NCBI GenBank assembly: GCA_012026715.1
Contig: VEPB01000079.1
Location: 1 to 20,355 of the forward strand
Direction: 5' to 3'
DNA from: Methylococcaceae bacterium
GTDB taxonomy: Bacteria > Pseudomonadota > Gammaproteobacteria > Methylococcales > Methylococcaceae
Length of the DNA stretch: 20,355 nt
Below are positions 17,501 to 20,355 of the stretch, one piece after another (positions within the stretch are counted from its first letter, which is position 1; every line of letters begins with the position of its first letter). The notes beneath the pieces are model-generated. The model had not been told where the DNA came from and ran no database searches. It was given only the letters and a program-made list of their open reading frames with translations. The translations under genes were made by a program, and so were the position numbers.

Positions 17501-17848
17501 GACGCTGTCGCCCTGAGTGTAAATGGGGGCGAACGAACCCTTTTGCACGCCGGCGACAGAGGTCCAGTTGCAAGTTCCTGGATAACCGGAATCCGTTACC
17601 GAACAACCCGACCCAGGCTCGGCGTTGCGCTGCTCTGTCGTACCCGTGTTGTCGACGTTGATGATGTACTTGTAATGGGGTGTGACCGCATTGGTTGGGC
17701 TCATCTGATCGCGCAACGTCAGGGATAGGGCCCCGGCCTGCTGGGACATTGCCCCCGTTAGGGCAGCAATCCCAAGTAGACATAAGCGGGAAACATGCCT
17801 GAAACCCTCGCTGGAGCTTGTTGTTCGTGTTCGAAATTTCCCAATCAT
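11561..17848 (-). CDS. Giant modular exported surface protein (SdrD B-like, IPT/TIG, beta-helix, DUF11, LamG-like)
   Basis: The protein has about 2095 residues (numbers below count from the upstream ATG at 17863, five residues earlier). After a signal peptide ending near residue 45 come carboxypeptidase-regulatory-like beta modules (GTFSIPGVPAGTYTLTWWD at 448-466). An SdrD B-like module with a calcium-type loop, NDVNRNGKKDPGE (506-518), follows. An IPT/TIG domain lies at about 1108-1192. A right-handed parallel beta-helix (about 1205-1760, opening YPTIQAAIDAA, rich in NN and GGGI turns) resembles pectate-lyase-type folds. A DUF11 repeat with ADLSISKTDG and VSNAGPSSAS then leads to a C-terminal LamG-like domain of about 190 residues opening LDNFNRANANTLGTNW. 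The roughly 25 Cys are mostly in the N-terminal half, suggesting disulfides. No LPXTG, PEP-CTERM or autotransporter domain is visible. As first gene of the block it is probably the surface scaffold for the copper proteins. Confidence 0.85.
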   Translation of the reverse strand: MIGKFRTRTTSSSEGFRHVSRLCLLGIAALTGAMSQQAGALSLTLRDQMSPTNAVTPHYKYIINVDNTGTTEQRNAEPGSGCSVTDSGYPGTCNWTSVAGVQKGSFAPIYTQGDSVTSPLTEITSMPPGRYLISIQADGYGTAGDPSTHYFYKLDGTHFTVPASGTPPDLEVELVNTSTNPLPAATIQAEIFEDNVPTNSAPDVPAERGLAGWLGQINDYLGPVTTDVFGNPLCAEYDSSGNYVAGTGGQCVSKCYVVSGGQDIGTVAPADADGRCPIDTTGIANTVEGKPIPAGAVIEGKLKIPNVGPNRYALSATPPLGSDWVQTTTLEGNHDWDAWVMEGATGLDTEFVVGGEPFPATFFGFVKPTPTAVLGSGANITGSVRHIRVYVPAQGGFVPNGSIWGGLAGAWDDGPIERPWLSLNDVNNGDQAIWVGQGNADGTFSIPGVPAGTYTLTWWDEPQNQILDLVNVTVLPTDSTVDMGTLPLSGWWTKISGFVFNDVNRNGKKDPGETGLNNMVLTMKKRENSVMDRGATGERTHNHPVTGEPGYYEMVNAYPMTQWLVEEMYTPQFYTTGVTYQADNQPAPTTVIGSGVDVNVLPIIGLGGTLDWGLHAYDGAGSSCSPAGSYTGCVDPRNGGIVGTVTYDTTRNELDPRYAVTEIWQPGIPDLTVNLYAPLLCTDPTTQICSTGALRYQLNADGSYKKGPLLNQYITETWERPTNLTDPSGCKARGGDTNVLTHSVTGTEFVLPTTSGADCLEGPLMGMQFGPNAADGSFGASVNGNYGFGEACYSLSGTTVTWGTFNPANGSCSTGTSMQPIPGGRDYLVEVEVPNDALGRPMYQVTKEEDINIANGDVFVPAAPPPACAGPLHIVDVKDSGTDGWAAPTNAASLPAGVTVPVLPSVPVENPTLADPGGLNGSPYEGQAKPLCNVKLINVANGVSIAPNFNYFTDVPLPGRHWGLIVDDLNFSSNVKSLDLGEKAGVPFAPVGIYDWANKLVYTTESDYNGLFDVLLPSTNRISCPTPSGVCANLYRFVGNDPGAQGRLNPNYNPQFRTIAAEFETFPGLLVPADLAPTQVGVTVQLPGGQTTQPVQCPVEPTRPQLFALNTVDGPRGTSVTISGLGFGNSRGSGVVSVGGVNSTNYATWNDTQITFTVPNSTPRGPQQLSIRAGNGLSTINGITFHVTGGSGASGYNPTIYRVGPGRTYPTIQAAIDAAEIPNSGNRLIVVYPGEPQGARINPFGAYYENLIVSKPIKLQGVGPGGFQGATWVPGSIIDGGGFVGDSQIFNDWQTKIAALQAIGWVGTQSIYEGADVTWFARTTTAFGSSYRAAIDGFDLRGGNQQGFPANINQIGGGPTGLPPGVVTQGGAIFANAYTHYLQITNNVVQNNGGSYGTIRIGTPNLTGNDPNEGTNQHNDNVLIANNRIVANGGTNLAGGIGLFAGSDNYEVRNNDICGNFSAEYGGGISQYGRNTTGVGQIHDNRIYFNRSYDEGGGIMIAGALPVDPNADYGTPNGPQGTGPVDIHNNLIQSNQANDDGGGIRFLMAGNFTMNVYNNMIVNNVSTHEGGGVALDDAPAVNFINNTVMKNITTATAVTSTGQPAPAGLSTAANSVQLTNTGVAAVTPPVVRNTSFWDNRAGTRAGPTVTGIGLPGDATPVNIWDYGFADGSGTITPTNSWVGSNPGVVTPFDTVLTFQPWRNNPALLGAIMVTQDVAPSILGDYHLLPTANGINGGNPTGAPTFDIDNQTRTGNPDIGADEYVAAPILADLSISKTDGVTSVSPGQAVTYTIVVSNAGPSSASATVADTMPTQFTGASWTCTAVTGATCPAASGTGNISGPVALSVGTNVTFAVNATVVANPTATTVANTATVAATGGITDPSTGNNSATDSDAIVVPLPTLSVLDNFNRANANTLGTNWSQTTTGGNAAVRIFSNQAGTPNLVGGSAFWNAATFGNKQGAAFTFSAAPLGIASPTAVILKANGGTATAPANYITVGYLGLTSQVVVSTTVGATTTQRGTIATSFANGDTLTAVADAGGVVNVWKNSTWIGSVTLPTSGGNSWTTGSGRIGLQIPASLIVANARVDNFAGGTLP

Positions 17849-17856
17849 TTTGGAAT

Positions 17857-17860
17857 TCCT
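17857..17860 (-). promoter_or_regulatory. Ribosome binding site favouring the inner start at 17848
   Basis: AGGA lies 8 bases before the ATG at 17848 and is itself part of the second and third codons of the longer reading from the ATG at 17863. The 17863 ATG has no purine-rich site upstream (CACCCACC). The inner start gives MIGKF followed by a normal signal peptide. Confidence 0.6.
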
Positions 17861-18077
17861 CATGGTGGGTGAATCTGGTTGTTTTTCGGTCGATCGCTCT
17901 CTATTTGGAAAAGCAGGGCAAAAAGCTCCGAACGCGCGCGCGCCGAAGGAGTGCTGTCCTGACTAGGGTCTTCCGTGGAGATGAAGGTCGTCCGCCACCC
18001 GAACCGTCGGCTTCCATGAGACGGTTTGGTGACTGAACTTTCGAGAGGCAAAGAAATCGTGGACTTTATGGGGCCAA

Positions 18078-18097
18078 TTGACTGTGCAGCCAGTCAA
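18078..18097. promoter_or_regulatory. 7-bp inverted repeat, operator-like
   Basis: TTGACTG 18078-18084 and CAGTCAA 18091-18097 are perfect inverted copies with a 6-base spacer, a layout typical of a dimeric regulator site. It lies 5 bases from the 12-bp palindrome at 18103-18114. Confidence 0.3.
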
Positions 18098-18102
18098 GAA
18101 CG

Positions 18103-18114
18103 CCATAGCTATGG
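18103..18114. promoter_or_regulatory. Perfect 12-bp palindrome CCATAGCTATGG
   Basis: The sequence is its own reverse complement. It sits about 255 bases upstream of the surface-protein start, next to another inverted repeat. It could be an operator; no known regulator consensus was matched. Confidence 0.3.
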
Positions 18115-18334
18115 TGCTCGGATCGGGCAACGGTCCGCGACACAAAATGCCAACCATTCCTAGTGACGCAGAACACATGCCAGAGCTTTGTCAAGACTCG
18201 ATGGCACTTAACGACCTCACCAAACACGCGAACGATTCGCAAATGAAATCAAGAGCATGAGTTGACGACGCCGAGAAATTGGTATAGGGGATTATGGAAG
18301 AAATTTGTCTCAAAAAATATATTGATATTCAATC

Positions 18335-18354
18335 TTGTAAAGCAGTCTTTACAA
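18335..18354. promoter_or_regulatory. 8-bp perfect hairpin in AT-rich DNA
   Basis: TTGTAAAG 18335-18342 and CTTTACAA 18347-18354 are separated by CAGT. The outer repeats AAATTTGT 18301-18308 and ACAAATTT 18351-18358 partly overlap it, so two alternative stems can form. It could be a regulator site or a terminator-like element. Confidence 0.3.
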
Positions 18355-18423
18355 ATTTATCAAATTTTCGAATCTACCGATTGAACCAAAGCGCTTTAAT
18401 CTGGAATTAACGTAACGTGTGAT

Positions 18424-18557
18424 TTACACCTCACCTGAAGAAGTGTCTCGCCGTTTTCTTCGCAGCAGAAAGAACCCAACTAGCCACAATTCAACAATTT
18501 GAAATCCCAAGGATTTAGGGATCGTTCGGGTCACAAGAACACCGCCCGTTCTTGTGT
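18424..18557 (-). pseudogene. Possible relic of a sorting-signal tail (hydrophobic helix plus Arg cluster)
   Basis: The minus-strand frame ending at 18424 reads TIPKSLGFQIVELWLVGFFL then LRRKRRDTSSGEV and stop. A Pro-containing motif, a membrane helix and an Arg-rich end resemble a PEP-CTERM sorting tail, but the PEP motif itself is not intact. There is no recognisable protein body upstream, since the frame runs into antisense of another gene. It may be a decayed gene end or chance. Confidence 0.2.
18532..18556. repeat. 9-bp perfect inverted repeat at the junction with GC-rich coding DNA
   Basis: CACAAGAAC 18532-18540 and GTTCTTGTG 18548-18556 flank ACCGCCC. It is followed on the plus strand by TAAAATTTT, a weak terminator-like layout, and abuts the start of the truncated open frame at 18560. 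It could be a terminator, an operator or a scar of an insertion or deletion. Confidence 0.4.
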
Positions 18558-18559
18558 AA

Positions 18560-18832
18560 AATTTTCTGACACTTACTGGCACAACTCTCCAGGCCGATAC
18601 CTTCTGGACCCTATTGCCGGTAACGGATGCGCTCAAGCATCTGGCCGGTAATTTCAGCCCGGCCTATCCGGTGGAGCGGAGCGAGGACATGACGGAAGGC
18701 ATGGGCGGCGCGGCCTTGTCGCCGCGGCGCAGTCTCGGGCGCGGCCAGCTGTTCGCCGCCAAGCCTACACGCATGTTTCGCTTCGACATCGATGGACAAG
18801 CCATTCCGGCAAGCGACTGGATTAGCCCTTAG
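18560..18832 (+). pseudogene. 3' remnant of an unrecognised plus-strand gene
   Basis: The frame is open from 18560 to the TAG at 18832 (about 90 codons) and has strong GC preference at third positions, unlike the AT-rich DNA to its left. The residues include LQADTFWTLLPVTDALKHLA early and a C-terminus of MFRFDIDGQAIPASDWISP. I do not recognise the family. The only starts in the first part are weak (TTG at 18614, no good ribosome site), and the protein seems to begin mid-domain, so it is read as the surviving end of a larger gene cut at about 18557. A small intact gene starting at 18614 is the alternative. Confidence 0.4.
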
Positions 18833-18869
18833 CCGAAGCAATTCGTTGAAGATTCGGCGGTGATGGTTA

Positions 18870-18886
18870 GCTGGAAATGTTCCAGC
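18870..18886. promoter_or_regulatory. 17-bp perfect dyad between the remnant and the DUF4010 gene
   Basis: GCTGGAA 18870-18876 and TTCCAGC 18880-18886 flank ATG. It lies 37 bases after the remnant's stop and about 200 bases before the next gene. It could be a hairpin ending the old transcript or an operator. The CTG-N9-CAG spacing differs by one from the enterobacterial LexA box, so I do not call it an SOS box. Confidence 0.3.
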
Positions 18887-19077
18887 CGCCCGGCCCATCC
18901 CCCAAGCAAGAGTGCCGAAAAAGATTCAGAGAAGACCCCGCGTTTGACTTGGGGCCTATTAAAACGACCTGTCGTCATCCAGCTAGAAAAACCTCCAGCA
19001 ACCCGGGTACGACTGCTCCCGAACATCTGGAGCGCCGCCTGGTGCTGGTGTATCGTCCAGCCATTGCACCCGCTACC

Positions 19078-19081
19078 GGAG
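19078..19081 (+). promoter_or_regulatory. Ribosome binding site supporting a TTG start
   Basis: GGAG stands 7 bases before the TTG at 19089. The only nearby ATG in frame (19152) would cut into the first membrane helix and has no comparable site, so the TTG is preferred. Confidence 0.6.
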
Positions 19082-19088
19082 CCCCCAC

Positions 19089-20351
19089 TTGGACCCTGCA
19101 GCCACCCCACCCCTGCTGCCCCTGCTGTTGGATTTCCTGCTCACCGTGCTGATGAGTTTCCTGCTGGGGCTGGGGCTTCGGGAGTACTACCTGTTCAGCG
19201 GCAAGGGACAGTTCTTCGGCTCCACCCGCACCTGCACCCTGATCGGTATCCTCGGTTTCGTGCTGTTCCGGGCAGGGGCAGGCGGGCTCCTGTATTTCGG
19301 CGGGATGCTGGTGCTGGGTCTGCTGCTGGCGCTTTACTACCAGTCCAAGCTGGTCCACCAGCAAGTGGGGATGATCGGCATCCTGATGGCGCTGCTGAGC
19401 TATCTGGTGGGTCCCATCGCGCTGGAACTGCCGGACTGGTTTCTGATCCTGTACGTCATCACCGCGCTGTTCGTGCTGAACGCCAAGGAGAAGATCCACC
19501 TGCTGACGGAGAAGCTGGCGCGCGAAGAGATCATCACCCTGGCGCGGTTTCTGGTGCTTTCAGGGGTGATCCTGCCGCTGACTCCGAAAGAACCCATCGC
19601 CGATTTCGTGCCGGTTTCCATGCACCAAACCTGGATGGCGGTGGTGGTGATCAGCGGCATCTCGTACCTGGGTTATCTGATCCAGACCTATCTGTTGAAA
19701 GGCGAAGGCATGTTGCTGACCGGCGCGATCGGCGGCATCTATTCCAGCACCGCCGCCACCGTGGTGGTGGCGCGCCATTCGAGCCAGCTCGCGACCGCCT
19801 CGCCGCAGCCGGCCGCCGCCATCATCCTGGCGACGGCGCTGATGTATCCGCGGCTGTTGGTGGTGGTGGCGATCTTCAACCCGCCCTTGAGCCTGCACCT
19901 GGCCCCCTGTTTCCTGGCGCTGGCGGCCATCGCCGCCGGCTGGGCCTTCCTCGTCAACCGCGACCATGGCGGCAATGGCCAGGGAACCGTCGCGGCACCG
20001 CCCAATCCGCTGGAACTGAGCTCGGCGTTGCTGTTCGCCGCGCTGTTCGTGGCCCTCAGCGCCGCCAACCAGTACATCCTGCGGGAATACGCCCACACCG
20101 GCCTGCAATGGATGTCCTTCCTGGCCGGACTGGCCGATATCGACCCCTTCGTGATGTCGCTGCTGCAAGGCAACTTCTCCGCGCCGTCGTTGCTGATCGG
20201 CAAGGCCATCGTCATTGCCGCCGGCAGCAACAATCTACTGAAAGCCTGTTACGCCGCCTTCCTCGGCGAGCACCGCACCGGCCGACTGGCAGGCACGGCG
20301 CTCACCGTACTGGGCGCGCTCACCTTGAGCTGGGGGATTTGGGCAGACTGA
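19089..20351 (+). CDS. MgtC/SapB-family membrane protein with DUF4010 domain
   Basis: The 420-residue protein is highly hydrophobic with about a dozen predicted membrane segments. The N-terminal part (about 10-150) has MgtC/SapB-like features: a first helix ending in LGLREYY and the GSTRTCTLIGILG motif (44-56). The C-terminal part has the marks of DUF4010: GAIGGIYSSTAATVVVARHS, a GLADIDPFVMSL segment, and AGSNNLLKACYAAFLG near the end. The length fits full MgtC-DUF4010 proteins. Its function is not established; the MgtC branch is linked to magnesium-limitation and membrane-energy phenotypes, but that should not be transferred directly. It starts with TTG, is on the opposite strand from the copper block, and is divergent from it across about 1.2 kb, so a functional link is doubtful. 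It ends 4 bases before the window does. Confidence 0.88.
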   Translation: MDPAATPPLLPLLLDFLLTVLMSFLLGLGLREYYLFSGKGQFFGSTRTCTLIGILGFVLFRAGAGGLLYFGGMLVLGLLLALYYQSKLVHQQVGMIGILMALLSYLVGPIALELPDWFLILYVITALFVLNAKEKIHLLTEKLAREEIITLARFLVLSGVILPLTPKEPIADFVPVSMHQTWMAVVVISGISYLGYLIQTYLLKGEGMLLTGAIGGIYSSTAATVVVARHSSQLATASPQPAAAIILATALMYPRLLVVVAIFNPPLSLHLAPCFLALAAIAAGWAFLVNRDHGGNGQGTVAAPPNPLELSSALLFAALFVALSAANQYILREYAHTGLQWMSFLAGLADIDPFVMSLLQGNFSAPSLLIGKAIVIAAGSNNLLKACYAAFLGEHRTGRLAGTALTVLGALTLSWGIWAD

Positions 20352-20355
20352 CCGG

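Larger units (their letters stand above)
17849..18557. promoter_or_regulatory. 700-base gene-free upstream region with many dyads, likely control region of the copper block
   Basis: No open frame here looks like a real protein. The part at about 18285-18420 is strongly AT-rich, unlike the coding DNA on both sides. Dyads include AACCGTC 18002-18008 with GACGGTT 18020-18026, the hairpin 18078-18097, the palindrome 18103-18114, the hairpin 18335-18354, and AAATTTGT 18301-18308 with ACAAATTT 18351-18358. I could not pick a convincing sigma-70 or sigma-54 promoter by eye. Its position upstream of the first gene makes it the natural place for the main promoter and its regulators. Confidence 0.5.

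Noticed and set aside
354..17848. Frameshifted or broken single giant oxidase split by mutation
   Set aside because: Each of the three cupredoxin genes has its own export signal, good ribosome site and stop, so they are separate genes and not fragments of one broken gene.
18870..18886. LexA (SOS) box
   Set aside because: CTG and CAG are separated by 9 bases rather than the 10 of the enterobacterial consensus, and the next gene has no SOS link.
19560..20168. 202-codon minus-strand frame rich in Gln, His and Arg
   Set aside because: Antisense to the DUF4010 gene, which has family motifs along its whole length.

Overview
The window is most likely from a GC-rich gammaproteobacterium. A methanotroph-like Methylococcales lineage is a tentative guess from the protein style (DUF11/SdrD-type surface protein, exported multicopper oxidases, c-type cytochrome, DUF4010 protein); there is no rRNA or marker gene to confirm it. 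No tRNA, rRNA, CRISPR array, insertion sequence or phage gene was seen.

Almost the whole window (about 354-17848) is one block of seven minus-strand genes, all carrying export signals or a membrane anchor. In transcription order: (1) a giant modular surface protein of about 2095 residues; (2) a Tat-exported multicopper oxidase; (3) and (4) two further multicopper-oxidase-fold paralogues, the second carrying five Ig-like repeats; then after a 282-base gap (5) a small membrane-anchored protein with a His/Met-rich loop; (6) an exported subtilisin-family (S8) protease with the same kind of Ig-like repeats as gene 4; and (7) a c-type cytochrome fused to a periplasmic-binding-protein-like domain. 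Spacings inside the two sub-blocks are 6-32 bases, except for a 113-base spacer after gene 1 that holds two perfect hairpins.

The most striking observation is in genes 2-4. Gene 2 has the complete type 1 copper ligands plus two of the four HxH motifs needed for a trinuclear copper cluster. Gene 3 has lost those but keeps the other two HxH motifs, with the type 1 His and Cys replaced by Tyr and Asn. Gene 4 has lost nearly all of them. This suggests a multicopper oxidase whose copper centre is completed between two different polypeptides, on a cell-surface scaffold with a dedicated protease, a copper-handling candidate and a haem electron acceptor. This is inference; the substrate is unknown (metal oxidation such as Mn or Fe, phenolics or copper handling are all possible).

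Upstream of the block (17849-18557) is about 700 bases without a convincing gene, partly AT-rich and full of short dyads, the likely promoter and control region. At about 18557 the sequence changes back to GC-rich coding DNA, starting with what looks like the 3' end of a truncated plus-strand gene (18560-18832), next to a 9-bp inverted repeat. The right end holds a plus-strand MgtC/SapB-DUF4010 family membrane protein (19089-20351), apparently unrelated to the copper block. The left end (1-353) has no supportable gene.
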